The translations under genes were made by a program, and so were the position numbers. From Rusavskia elegans (lineage: Eukaryota; Ascomycota; Lecanoromycetes; Teloschistales; Teloschistaceae), in NCBI GenBank assembly GCA_011316305.1, contig SAUG01000150.1:1-22529 (forward strand): a DNA stretch of 22,529 bases, written 5' to 3'. Below the pieces are notes generated by a model. The model did not search any database. It was not told the origin of the DNA and saw nothing but the letters and a program-made list of their open reading frames with translations. Below, piece by piece: positions 1-11,180 of the stretch (its first letter is position 1; each line of letters opens with the position of its first letter).

Positions 1-149
1 AGGTAATAGATCTCACTGAAGCAACCTGCAGCCGTACGAGTACTTGGACACCGATCTCCTCGAATTTCGAACACAGACCAGGCATCGTGAAGTATTAATA
101 CCACTTATTTGCCACGCTCTTGTTAATCCCCGGTTAGCCTTCGACCCAC

Positions 150-2045
150 TCATACCACACTCTTTTCCCTTTTCCCTTTTCCCCCGTCCTCCCCAAAGAA
201 CCTCAAAACCCTCTCTTTGCTTCCATCTTCACCCCATCCTACTTCCCGTCCCATAGACGATATCACATCTTGGATACCATCCACCATCCCTGCTCCGGCC
301 CATTGCGCCGGAGAGATGGAGGCCGGCACCAGCTCTCGATTGAACCCCAGAGCAGTCCAGCGAGTTCGCCGCAACGAGAGATGATGAGGGCACCGTTATC
401 GCCAGCGGCGCAGAAGGGAGAGTGGGGTTTGGATTTGTAAGTTGGGAAAGGTTCGGGGACAATGGGAGCATTGTAAACTGTATGAGTGGTTTTGTAGATT
501 GGCGTGGCTGATGATTTTGGTGGCATTGTCGTGGTTGCTGGTCTGATCCATGCCTCAATGCCTTTACATATTCCGCTCGTCATGTTGGTTATACGGCCTT
601 GTTCGAAGTAGAATCGCCCAGGAACGACGTTGGTGAATGTCTCGATTTCATTCAGGGGCGACATCTACATGACGGGCTTCTTAAGGCCGAGTGTTCCTGG
701 GGTGGCTTTGGCCCATTCTAAGATCACGGGATCGGGAAGAGTATTGTCGACGGAGTGGGCACTGTTTCAACGAATGCGTAGTGTTGCGAGGCGAGGATGG
801 TGCGGCCAAGGGTTAAAGGCATTTGTTGGACTTGGTTGAGCTTTTCTCTTACCATGTGGAACATAGCACGCCGATCTTTCGTGCGCTTCTGTGATTTTGC
901 GAGAAACTGAGGTGTTGAGTCTCTTTTGGCTCGGCGATCTGTCTCTGATGCTTCCATTTCAGCGAGGTCGGTTCCGTATCCTGCCAATAATTACTTGCCC
1001 GAGTCGATGCTTACATCACAATCTTGCTGAGCGAGGTACAGTACATTTGCAGTCGATAAATCGCGTTCGGCTTGCGAGTAAGGAAGACTATAGCCAACCC
1101 CTGGTACAACAGATGGCGGCGCAACAGCATTCGAGCTCGTGAGAACTCCTCTATGGGTCGCTCTGGGGGTTTTCAAGGTGAAGAATCCTCCGAGGGTCCC
1201 AGCCCCTTGCGTACTTTCCAGCCCGATGCTAGTACCTTGTCGAGGTGGAGCGTTTACTGTATCCCAAGAAAGGTTGCTCTTGGCATTGGATGGCAGCTCT
1301 GAACATTTGCCAGGTATGATCTGGACAAGCAACACCTCGCCTAGTGTATGATTCTGGTCTATCGAGTCCAGCATAATCTCATTGAGTGCAGTGAGCAATG
1401 CAGACCATTGACACTTGGTAAGAGGATCGACTAGGAGGACCATGATCGGTTGTTTGAGGTCCGATGCCGGTCCCACCGTATAGGGATAGGAAATTCCAGG
1501 AAGAGTCTAGGTGTGCTTGGATGCAGTGGAGTAAATTATCCCGAACAGATTGGTAGAGTCTGACCGCTTGATGCGATGGTTTATCGGGGAAAGGGACGGT
1601 TGGTAGAAACGGTCTTGGTCTTGGATTTCTAGGATTATATCGCTTACACCGCTTGCTTTCAGAGTTGCTTGCATCTTTGAATGTAGTTGTAAATCTCCAG
1701 CAGGCCTCAAAAATACCCACTTTGATCAAGACAACTGTGGGGCCCCCGTTTGGGTGTGGTTTTGAAGCTTCTCTCATCAGCTTTCCACGGGATGCAATGT
1801 TTGTAGTGAGCATCGATGTATATAATGGAGTGCTAATAACTCTATGTCTCCGTCTATCGCCAGTACATTGGCGCGGGACATCTTTTGGGTACGATGATCA
1901 GGACCCCCACAGATAGGCAAGGTCTTGGTCCGAGAAGGAGCTTAAGACTGTCTCCATCGGGTAATAGTTGGATGCTGAGTACCCCAGCATTTGCTTGATC
2001 TACCAACTGGAAGGACTGAGATATAGAGATTCTCGCACTGACCAT
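150..2045 (-). pseudogene. Degenerate trypsin-like-fold protein gene (multiple frameshifts and stops)
   Basis: Reading leftward, protein-like segments follow one another but change frame. A segment ending at the cysteine-acid motif FCAAGDNGALIIS (about 389-421) and LAGLLWGSIESWC resembles the GDSG region of chymotrypsin-fold proteins. Upstream segments contain TLGGFFTLKTPRATHRGVLT (about 1160-1220), which resembles the first beta-barrel and catalytic-His region, and MSPLNEIETFTNVVPG (from 664). In-frame stops lie at 665-667 (TAG, just before MSPLNE) and 991-993 (TAA). Apparent frame changes fall near 300, 730, 1470, 1580, 1715 and 1850. The last segment, with AGAGMVDGIQDVISSM, is in a third frame near 245-310. 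The Ser expected in GDSG is Asn (AAC, 395-397). I recognise the layout from large uncharacterised fungal proteins with a trypsin-like C-terminal domain; this assignment is from memory. The N-terminal boundary is not resolved. Strong C-to-T (RIP) damage is not evident by eye, and the lesions are mainly indels. Confidence 0.6.
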
Positions 2046-3777
2046 TGGGATATCCGGACTTTCTCTGCAAGTAAGGTTCTACGTGCCAGGCTTGAATTTC
2101 GATTTCGTAGAACCGCAGACATCGCCAGAGAGCAGCTGTCGCGCACGCAAATGCGTCCTGGCCCTGTTGTGGAGGGCTGCGAAGAGTTAAGAGGTAAAGG
2201 ACACCAAAATAGTGCGTCGGTAATTTGATATCGATCACGCTTGTAGACCGATTTCTCGAGAGTTTCCATGATGCTCTGTATCTAGGTAAATGTTTCTAGG
2301 ACCTGACAGGTCGGTCAACAGCTTGATCAGTCGGGCTATTGGAGACTATGCTTGGCAATAGCGAATGCAGTAGAATGATAATTCTGATTGAGAAAGGACA
2401 AGAAGGCCAGAGGATGGTGTGGACGAGATAATTGAAGGAGAAAGGTTTTGAATGACAACAACAGAATATGAGAGCTACGAAGGCTGAAGAAGGTTGGTTG
2501 TAGGAGCGTGTCTTGGAAATCCTCCACGAATGCACTTTTAACATACTTTGAGGTGATGGGAGACGTATGAAACGGTGGTAGGCCAAGAGAGAAGTCTTGA
2601 ACCGTGAGGAATCCCCTCAGTTGCGTTCATATGAGCAAATCTGAGCCTTTTGACGCTTTAAATCCCGCTAAAGTAATGGATTAATACCTTACGTCAAGGA
2701 GCTATGATGACGCCCTGGCCTGGAGTGCGAATTCCTTTCCTGGTCTTCACCTGTGGAATTTCCGTCGATCCATTTAGGCCTCTTGTCAAAAACCACTCCA
2801 GCTACTTCCCGCTGCCCAATGCCGATCTCTGATGCAAGTGTCGACGGCAAGCTGCTCTCTTGAACCATGGTTGACTGTCTCTGTTCCCTGCCGGTGGCCC
2901 TCTTGTAGTGGCTGATGCTGCAAATTATAGACTTAGGATACTGGTATTTGCTGTGGAATCCTGGCGATTTCTTTCTATGTGTTTACACGTATACATCATT
3001 ATGCCTTGCTGTTATAGCGATTGTACCTCTAAAACATCAACATAACCGTCCATTACACCCATAGCAGAGGAAGAAGCAACGAATACAAATTGCTGTCCTC
3101 AATAGATCGGCCGTTTATCCACGAGGCTGGAACATAACTTGGAGTTACCACGTCCCCAGCGATAGCATGCTGCTCACTGAGTTGTCATGTTGTATATCAA
3201 TCTATCTAAGGGAAGTATGAAAGTGGATAGCTCGATATAGGATTTCAGAGAGGCGCTATGCAGACTGACGTCTGAATCGAATGCCACGGCTAACGGGGGA
3301 GGTGATAGGGTGCAGAGATGTGGTATGTGAAGGAGTAAATTATAAGTGGGGGGGGGGGGGGGTATTAAGGATCAGATTTATTATTTCTTGGATCCAGGGG
3401 CTCGGCCTTAAGCGGACTTTAAGTGATATGTATGAGAGCCCAACTAAGCAGACGAAGGCATAGCTTTAGCAGGATCTTTACTGATCATGCTCCCTTACTC
3501 AGGCTTGGAAGGCATGTACATCGATATGGGAACATCAGTAGGAGTCTAGTTAACAATGCATTCACAGGACATCTGATGGCTAGAAATCGAGACACGGGAG
3601 ATAGTGGTAAATGATTGATTGATCTCATTCATATCTAAGTTCCACTCCTCTGAAGCGACCAACACTCGAGCAAAAGGGGGTATTACATTACATCAATCAG
3701 TCATCGCTATATTCTTCTCTCAAGACCAACAGACAGACAGTCTCCACTTGCCCACTATCGAAAACCTATGAATACAT
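2046..3777. other. Gene-free spacer
   Basis: Only short open frames occur here on either strand and none resembles a known protein or has convincing splice signals. The left part (2046-2270) may hold more of the decayed minus-strand gene, but I could not join it with confidence. A 15-base G run sits at 3348-3362. The right end (3720-3777) is the presumed 3' untranslated region of the minus-strand GPI protein gene. Confidence 0.6.
3348..3362. repeat. G15 homopolymer
   Basis: Fifteen consecutive G residues follow TATAAGT in a gene-free stretch. Its length is likely to vary between reads and strains, and it is a potential G-quadruplex or sequencing-error site. Confidence 0.95.
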
Positions 3778-4564
3778 CTACAACAGCATCGCAACAACGC
3801 CCAAGAAACCTGCAGCAAGACCGGCGCCAACAACCTTGACGTTGCTAGCAGAGCCTGTGAAAGGCACGGGGCTTCCGCCTGCGCCAGTTCCAGTGGGCGC
3901 CACTCCAGTACCAGGGTGGACGGTAGCATTGCCTGTGGTGGGGTAGGGGGTAGCGATGGTGGTAGCAGTGGTGCTGGGCACGAAAGCTGAAGAGGTATCT
4001 GTGATGGTGGATTCGACGGCGGAGACGGTCGAGGAGGCAACGGTGGTGCTGCCGGAAGTCGCGGAGGTGGCGGAGTTGTAGTCAGCTGGGAGGGTGACGC
4101 CGTTTTGAGCTGCGCAGGTGGCGGCATCGAGACCCTGATGAGAAAGCGTAAGCATGTGTGATGGGGTGAGGACCGAGGGAGTTCCAAGATAAGAGGGTTG
4201 ACTTACATCGGGACAGCAGAGACCGCCGACGTTCAAGCAGAATGATTCTGAGGGGCAGGGATCTGTTGACCCGTAGTTAGCAGCCACTTCACAGAAAGGG
4301 AGGGTTGAGGTAGGGGGTGGACTCACAGCCGTTGCCATTGCCAGGACAGCAGGTCTGGTCCTCGTTAGGGTTATAGCAGACACCATTGCAGTCGATGTAG
4401 CCAGAGCCAAAGGCATCAGCGCATGTAGCACCGGATCCGAAACTTGTGGTTGGTTGGAAAGCCTCGCTCTGGCGAACTTGCAGTTCACGGGGGAGGATCT
4501 GGTTGAGCTTGAGGTTGCCAGCAAGGGCGCCAGCGGCGAAGAGAGCGACGCTGAAAGAATGCAT
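3778..4564 (-). CDS. Secreted Cys-rich, Ser/Thr-rich GPI-anchored cell-surface protein
   Basis: There are three exons, 4564-4327, 4262-4207 and 4134-3778, giving 216 aa. The introns (64 and 72 nt) have gtgagt and gtaagt donors and cag acceptors and restore one frame. A signal peptide (residues 1 to about 16, MHSFSVALFAAGALA) precedes a compact domain with ten cysteines at 48, 59, 63, 72, 73, 82, 88, 95, 96 and 105, including the CC pairs TCCPG and LCCPD. Next comes a Ser/Thr/Ala-rich stalk (about 115-180), then a small-residue GPI attachment region near GSASN and a hydrophobic tail (KVVGAGLAAGFLGVVAMLL). This is the usual plan of fungal wall or plasma-membrane proteins exposed at the surface. 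The Cys domain is not one I can name; it could be structural, adhesive or an effector-type fold. The gene is intact. It is transcribed away from the LRR gene across a 2 kb spacer. Confidence 0.85.
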
Positions 4565-4729
4565 TGCCGCTTGAGTGTTTGGGAGGAAGTGAAAATTACT
4601 TTGTTATTGAAACGACCGTGAGGAGACAGCAAGAGGTTGGATGAGAAGGGATGTATATACTTGCGGCAACGATCAGGCTTTAAGAGAAGAGATGGAAAGG
4701 GCTGCAGGAGGCACAGAATTCAACCCTGC

Positions 4730-4739
4730 TCTTTATAGG
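4730..4739 (-). promoter_or_regulatory. TATA-like element upstream of GPI protein gene
   Basis: On the minus strand the sequence reads CTATAAAGAG, about 170 nt upstream of the ATG at 4564. A second weaker TATA-like stretch (GTATATACAT, 4651-4660) lies about 90 nt upstream. Either could be the core promoter; the choice is inference. Confidence 0.4.
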
Positions 4740-6800
4740 GGGTATGAGTCTCATCGTCGATGCGAAATTACAACCGAAAAGGAGCCTTGTGAATAGGCAC
4801 CAGCAATCGCAACTTATTCATTTCGCAAAGGGACCAATCGGGCGCCGGCAAGCGAAGTTTCGGATTGGGCATCATCAGCGATGGCGTCTTCTGAAGCCTC
4901 GACGTTGCAGACGGACTGCAATTGGCATTCTTAGTTGCTTTAGTGACCAATCGTCGATATGGTGAAAGACAAGCTTGTACTTGGCATTGGGGGCCACCGG
5001 CTAAATCCGCCTGCGAGAACTTCATGTCATGGGGCTGAGGTACCATGTCGAAGCGCAGACTGAGTGTGAGCGATGACCTTGGTGATGTTTTCCCGGTTGT
5101 TGGGATGTGTTTACGTCGAAGCCTTCAAAGTTGTGTAAGTCGAGACTTCTGCTATGTCTTCATCGAGGGTGATTAAAGCTTGAAGATCCAAGTCTTCGGA
5201 AAGATCGAACCGCCCATGACGATAGCCTTGCCAAGCTCTAATTTTAACTTGCTGGTGCAAGTGCAACCGTGCAACGAATCCGGGGAAACGTGGAACGGCC
5301 CAGGTCCGGGATCATTTGCCTATATGTGATGACAGGGCGCAGTGAGTGCGTTGGTCAGGCGAAGATACGGAGCACGGGACCTAAGTACTTATTTATTAGT
5401 GACTCTAAGCCAGGCGTCAACCCAGCTATTACTATTGCTGCCGTCGCTGACTGGTCCAGTGCTCCCCCGTTATGTCCTCCATGGGATGAGTCCGAAGACG
5501 GCAAACATGATGTGCTTGTAGGCGTCCACTGTAAGCTGGCCAATCCAGCTCTACAACACGAAAGGACGAACTGATAAGCCATTTCTCCCTCGGAACAGGA
5601 TAATCAGTCCCCAGCCCATGCCAGATTCCTCACTGGCTGGTAGTTGCTCCGTAGCCGAGCCGGTCCACGAGACATTTCGACGTAATCGGTCTTTGTAGTC
5701 TTGGATGTTTGTCCCTGACCAATCGACGACCCGGCAGATACCTGAAGTGAAGCTGACAGCAGTGGCAACTTCCAGAGACTTGAGTCTGGCGAGGTTGGAA
5801 ATGCTCTGGTACTCCGGGCCATGTGGTCCTTAACGTCTGCGGGGCTGGATTACTCCAGAACCACATCTTTCGCAAGTTTCGTACCGATATGACTCGTGGC
5901 TAGAGTGTAGTGAATATATGCGACTGGAAGCTAGATCCGCTTATCTCTGCTTCTTCAAAAGATGTGGTGAAAACATCTTGTACTACTGTTACAGGCGCAC
6001 CATTCACCCTCTCTGTCATATCGCTTGGCGAAAAGATATTCGGAACAAAGCTCCATCTGCATCCGGAGTTGGGGTCGACTTCATCTGACGTATGTCCGAC
6101 CTCTAGCAAATCGATTTCTTGAGCTATTTTCTCTTGGAGCTATCCACCTGGAGTATTCAAAACTGGGCAAGCGTAGTCATGTCTTCCATGCAAACTGGCC
6201 TCTCCTTTCCTTCGCTCCTGCAAAGGTCTTTCCTCACGGATCGCTCGACGAGGCGCTCAATGTCTAGGGAAGTGTCTTAGGCGAGGCCATGCTAGTGACC
6301 AGTAGAAAAAGCCCTAATTCAGTGTTCTAGCAAGAAACAAAGCACGGGAGGTCTTGGGTACTGTTGTAGAGGATGCGTCACCAGTTATTTATTACCTTAG
6401 TCACCATCATTAGGGCTTTGTCATCACGTGGTCATCATTATGGCCAAGTCCCTCGGTACCGTTTACTCTACTCACTTTTGTCAGTTCCCAGGCTCTATGA
6501 TGATAGGGAGTAAGCGAATCAAGATCACATCACTGAACTAAGAGTGACGCTCCTGTCAGCAGTTGCAATGTATGCGCAGCTCAAGACGCTGTGTTGAACA
6601 AGTAGGCCTTCGATAATCGACGAACCGAGCTTAGCATCAGATACGAGTGGAATATCCTCAGTCAAGCATTGCCACATGAAAAGCCAGCAGGTCATTATGA
6701 GCCATACGTCCAGTCAGTTTATCACAAGGACACATGTTTGGGACACTTGTTGGTACTATCCGAGAGAGCCTCTGGACGTTCTGACTCATATCCATTTTAT
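4740..6800. other. Long intergenic region without a supportable gene
   Basis: About 2 kb separate the divergent GPI-protein and LRR genes. Minus-strand open frames at 5355-5582, 5604-5875 and 5900-6109 are short, in differing frames and match nothing I recognise. A perfect 6-bp hairpin lies at 5534-5550 (AGCTGG/CCAGCT, 5-nt loop). A hammerhead-like motif at 5468-5512 is described in the findings. At 6420-6437 two GTCATCA copies flank CGTG and create a CACGTG E-box core, which may be a factor site for the LRR gene about 0.4 kb downstream. Confidence 0.55.
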
Positions 6801-6900
6801 CCCTTAAGTTCTCGCTGCTACTTGCCTCAATACTTTCCTTTTCCTATCCGAATGTTGGCTGTCATCTTGCTATCTCTGCATCTCTTGCTGCCTCCTGGAG

Positions 6901-8984
6901 CGCTTTCGACGAGAAAGCTCAGCATCTCTTCTCAAGAAAATTGCATCCGCAACTCCTTTCGAGAGAACATATCTTGACTTCTACTACAACCTTCAGCATG
7001 AACCATACCGGTTCCCAGGAGAGCCGATCCCAGAGCCACCGACTAACTTCAAGGACGGCATCACCACTGCCTGGGCCGAGCTCCTCCGCCGGGAAATTAC
7101 TGCTCTCTACGAAGATCTCGACATCGATCCACGAGCCTACCACGCTCCTCGTCGAAAGTCCCGCAATTCACACGAAGCTGAATTAGCCAAAGACGTGGCC
7201 CAACTCCTCTACCCTTCGCCTTCGCACTCAACACTCCCGGCATTGATCAAATATCATCATGACATCACCCTTCTTCGTCGCGAAATTCTCGCTCAGGAAA
7301 AGGCCGTCGAGGAACAACGGTTGGAATTTGGGTCCAAGCCCACACTCAAAGAGCGAATTTTGACACAGGGGCCATGGGATGAAGTGAATTGTCCGCTGGG
7401 GTGGCTCGATGGTGTACGGGCGTACCCAATGCCTGTACAAGTGAGCACCGAAAGCTCACTAGCACCCTTCTTCGACCATCTTCAGCATGGGGGTGGCTAC
7501 GAGGTTGATGAATCTGGTAAAGAAACAGAAGAGCCGTACTACGGCGTTGAGATGGGCGAGTGGGAGAAGGGGATGTTGTACCAGGACGGCAGGATGGATC
7601 TGTGCAAGAAGTGAGTACAAAATCTCGTAGTCGCTATCCCACATCCTGGTATGGGTAAGCCGAACTGCTTGCTACTTGAGCTGGCCGATATCCCGTAAAC
7701 CACTAGACCAGTGCCGTCCGAGGGATGCAGTGAGCGATTACCCCATAGTGACTGACAGCCAATGCTAGGGTCGTCGGTCCCAACTGGATCGGCCGCTTAA
7801 TGTCCTCCCTTGAGAGCAACACCTTTGTCCGCCACTTTCTGCTTGGCAATAATATCATTGGACCTACCGGTGCCAAAAAGATCGCTGCATATCTCCATCG
7901 TCATCCCAACCAGATTGAGACTTGGTATCTTGCTGGCAATCGCATTGACTGTGCTGGCTTCGCGCTTCTCACCAATCGCTTCATCAGGTCCTCGACCATT
8001 ACAAATATCTGGCTCAAGCGCAATCCTCTCGAGCCGGATTCCATCCCGTCCCTATTCGAACTCATTACTAAGACGCAGCATCTTCGGACACTTGATCTGG
8101 ACCAGACCGAATTGAGTAACGCAGGTGTTGCAGAGCTCTTCGATATGTTAGTTGGGGTTGACCGTCCGAACCTACCGTTACGAAACCTCTATCTCAGTGC
8201 CAACGGCATCAGTGTCACGGCCTGCACCTCGATAGCAACATACCTTGCCACATCAAATTGTCCACTAGAATCGCTTTATGTCAGTGATAATCCGATCGGC
8301 GACGGGGGTGCCTTTGCACTGGCCCAGGGACTGGCAGCCAACAAGAAACTCATACGTCTCAGCATGCGGTCCTGTGGTCTCAAGAGCGCAGGAGCAATTG
8401 CCATCATGAATGCTCTGATCCAGCATCAGAGCATCATGACTGTCAATCTTTCCCACAGTTATTCGACCGAAGATCTGAATTCGCGCTACAATTTCTTCGA
8501 TGACAAGGTCAAAGACCCTACCTTTGATCTTCTCAAGACATCGAAATCATTACGATTCCTCGACTTTGGTATAACCGGCATGACCGTCTCCTGTATCACG
8601 GGAATCGCCCAGGCAGTTAAAGATTCACATCTACTGGTGTTCAAAGCAGAAAGTGTATACAGCAAAATTCCCCTGACGGTACGGCAAGGTCTCCGAGCAA
8701 GCCTTACCAAAAATGTGAAGGCAATATATGGGCAAAACACGACATATGCGGAATTCGAGGAAGGGGAGCAGAGATGGTTGATCAGCCCGCCCGATGTACG
8801 TTTCATCGACAGTGGCTACCGTAATCGAGACGCCGGACTAGCGAGACGGGGACTTATGATTCTCGACAAAACTTGGGGGGAAGACGATGAACTGGCTCAG
8901 ATAATCAACGACGAGACCGCAAAGAACGAAGCGCCAGATTATTCTACCGGGACATGGTCAAACGAATTCACCGGGGCATGGTGA
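6901..8984 (+). CDS. Leucine-rich-repeat (RNase-inhibitor-like) protein, 5' end unresolved
   Basis: Exons 6901-7610 and 7769-8984 are joined over a 158-nt intron (gtgagt...gctag) and read through as DLCKKVVGPNWIG. About 640 aa are visible. The N-terminal half is helical and unrecognised (ERTYLDFYYNLQHEPYRF; ELLRREITALYEDLDIDPRA). The C-terminal half, from about residue 255, carries six or seven RNase-inhibitor/RanGAP-type repeats with LxxLxLxxNxI spacing, for example LRNLYLSANGIS and LESLYVSDNPIGDGGA. It ends in a charged tail, then TWSNEFTGAW. Such repeats form a protein-binding horseshoe; the partner is unknown. No in-frame ATG exists before about 7432, so the start must lie upstream. Just upstream another frame encodes SWSAFDEKAQHLFSRK, ending at an A4 run (6937-6940). 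One extra A would join it to IASATPFERTYLDF, so either a 1-nt deletion or a missed upstream exon is likely. Confidence 0.75.
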
Positions 8985-9637
8985 GTATTAATGTAGCTTG
9001 TGGGATCTCTTGGAGTCATGCCCTTGTAAAGTCCTCCCAAGAAGGAGAGAAAGACATGAACTATGACAATCCAATTTATCTTGCAAACATCATCCGCAAT
9101 CGCATCGAGATGTGATTGAGATTGAACCAGCCTCTTCCCAACAATTGAGCATGACGCTGGATTGCTGAGAAAATCGATAGACTTTGTAGACTCCTCTTCG
9201 AGGAAGAAGGGGCTGGGTATCTGAAGTTGCGCTGATGATTGTAAGACTCAATGAAGCTGATGAAGGACCCGTCACGGTTTTGTATTCTTTCGAGCCTGTT
9301 GTACAGTGGGAATACATTATTTTCAGTAGGGGAAAGCTAACACGATACACATCGAGGATTGCACTGAGGCCAGTTCTTTTAGCAAGCAGTCATTCCGGTG
9401 GCTATGATGTAGCTGTTTTGTATGCCAGTCGTAATGACAGACATACGCGAGGTCACAAAAAAAAGTTGTTACTAAATCGACGCCTCTGATCCTCATTTGC
9501 ACAAGCGCCGCGCCAATCTCTAGGCTTCGGAAGTAGCCGCTCACTGCAACCACTTCACTTCCTCAACCACGAATTCTTCACTCCCTCCCCCACTACCGAG
9601 CTCCAGCACCTAGGTCTCAATAGTACCTCACCCCATC
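8985..9637. other. Spacer between LRR and BuGZ-like genes
   Basis: It contains the 3' untranslated region of the LRR gene and the promoter/leader of the zinc-finger gene. The last 100 nt before the ATG at 9638 are rich in C and T (CACTCCCTCCCCCACTACCG), as in many ascomycete leaders. An A9 run lies near 9458-9466. No other gene is visible. Confidence 0.6.
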
Positions 9638-11180
9638 ATGGGCAAGAACAACAAGAGAAAGCATCCAGATCTCGAAGAGATATTGCAGCGACCATGGTGC
9701 TACTACTGTGAGCGTGACTTCGACGATCTTAAGATTCTCATCAACCATCAGAAGGCGAAACACTTCAAGTGCGAACGATGTGGTCGTCGCTTAAATACAG
9801 CTGGAGGTAGGTGTAATCTCTCCTAGTCCCCGTTGACTACAGAACTAACCAAAACCCTAGGCCTCTCCGTTCATATGACCCAAGTACACAAGGAGACTTT
9901 GGGATCCATTGAGAACGCTTTGCCCAACCGCGCCGGCCCCGACATCGAGATATTCGGTATGGAAGGTATCCCAGACGATGTTCGGACCAGTCACGAGCAG
10001 CGCGTCATCGGTCAATATGCCCAAGCTGAGGCCGAACGTCGCGCTTCTACCGGGAATCCAACGTCCGGTACTGCTGCTGGTGCCAAGAAGCCCAAGTTCG
10101 AGTCGCCGTCTGAAATCAAGAAGCGTTTAGCAGAGCACAAGGCGAAAAAGGCTGCTGAGCAAGCTGCGGGCATCAGCAGCGGAAACACAACTCCAATGGG
10201 CGCGGGCATTGGGAACCAAAGCCCAGGCATGGATCCGAGTTCGGCTGCATTTGTAAGTCATCTGCCAACGACTGAGAATCATACTCTAATCTTGATGATA
10301 GCAACAACAAGCTGGTTCGCCAGGGTACGGTCAGCCGCCGATGCATTATGCAGCTCCTCCCGCAAATCAGTACCAACAGCCGTATCCTCAACAAGGTCCG
10401 CCATACCAGCAGCAACAAAACCAGCCCCAGTATCCTCCCCAACCTTCGCCTTTTGCACCTCCCATGCAACAACAATACCCGAACAATCAGCCATTTGCGC
10501 CACCTCAACAATTCCAGCAACCGCCTGGACCAGGCTCCCCATTCAACCCTCCTTACCAGAATGGTCCACCTCAATTTCAGCACCAAAACGGTCCACCACA
10601 ATATCAAAACGGTCCCGGCTCTTTTCACACTGGGCCCCCTCAGCAATTCCATCCGAACACGCCTCCAATGCCATACCAACAGAATCAGTTCCAACCGCCT
10701 CGAACTCATAGCCCTATGCAGAACGGTTTCCAGCAGCAGCGTCCACCTGCGAGCTTGTCACCTGCGCCTGGATTGCCACAGCGTCCCTCCTTTGGAGCGC
10801 CGCCTGTGAATGCGTTCCAAATGCAACAGATGCATCAAGGCCAAATACCAGGACCCCCCAACCCCCCGGAGAGTGCGTTCAACAACAGCCGTGGGGCAGG
10901 TGGTCCCACGGGTAAGCTTCAGTTTGGCCCTCCCGAACCAGTATCCGAGAATGCCACCTCGCTCGATGACCTCGTTTCAGGTGCCGCAAGAGATGCTGCG
11001 AAATCCACCAACGCTGCTGCGAACGGAACCCCTGGGGCGGCGGCGGAAGAGAAGAAAGGGAAGAAGGAGAAGGACAAGAACGCGAAGTTGGTGTACTCGG
11101 ACAACGAAGTCAGTCCGGAAGAGAAGATGGCGCATTTGCCCAGGTACGCATTCGCTCCCGAAGGGAAGGTTGGTGCATAG
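9638..11180 (+). CDS. ZNF207/BuGZ-type double C2H2 zinc-finger protein with Pro/Gln-rich tail
   Basis: There are three exons, 9638-9806, 9861-10252 and 10302-11180, giving 479 aa. Intron 1 (54 nt) has gtaggt, a CTAAC branch site and ctag; intron 2 (49 nt) has gtaagt and a TAG acceptor. The N-terminus ([41 protein letters not shown]) closely matches the two fingers of animal ZNF207/BuGZ, with ligands C21, C24, H37, H42 and C45, C48, H61, H66. It is followed by the family sequence EIFGMEGIP. In animals this protein binds microtubules and loads Bub3 at kinetochores; a similar spindle/nuclear role here is inference. Residues about 185-400 are rich in Pro, Gln and Asn, suited to condensate formation. 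A Lys-rich patch and the end [20 protein letters not shown] follow. I saw no clear GLEBS (Bub3-binding) motif. The gene is intact. Confidence 0.88.

Noticed and set aside
150..2045. Repeat-induced point mutation as the cause of decay
   Set aside because: The dominant lesions are frame changes and there is no obvious A+T shift or TpA excess by eye; a formal RIP index was not computed.
5900..6122. Overlapping open frames on both strands of about 70 codons
   Set aside because: There is no recognisable motif, no splice extension and no continuing frame, and their length is expected by chance in AT-balanced DNA.
10173..10709. 178-codon minus-strand ORF rich in Leu and Arg
   Set aside because: It is the antisense shadow of the Pro/Gln-rich BuGZ tail, and its composition follows from CAG/CCN codons on the plus strand.
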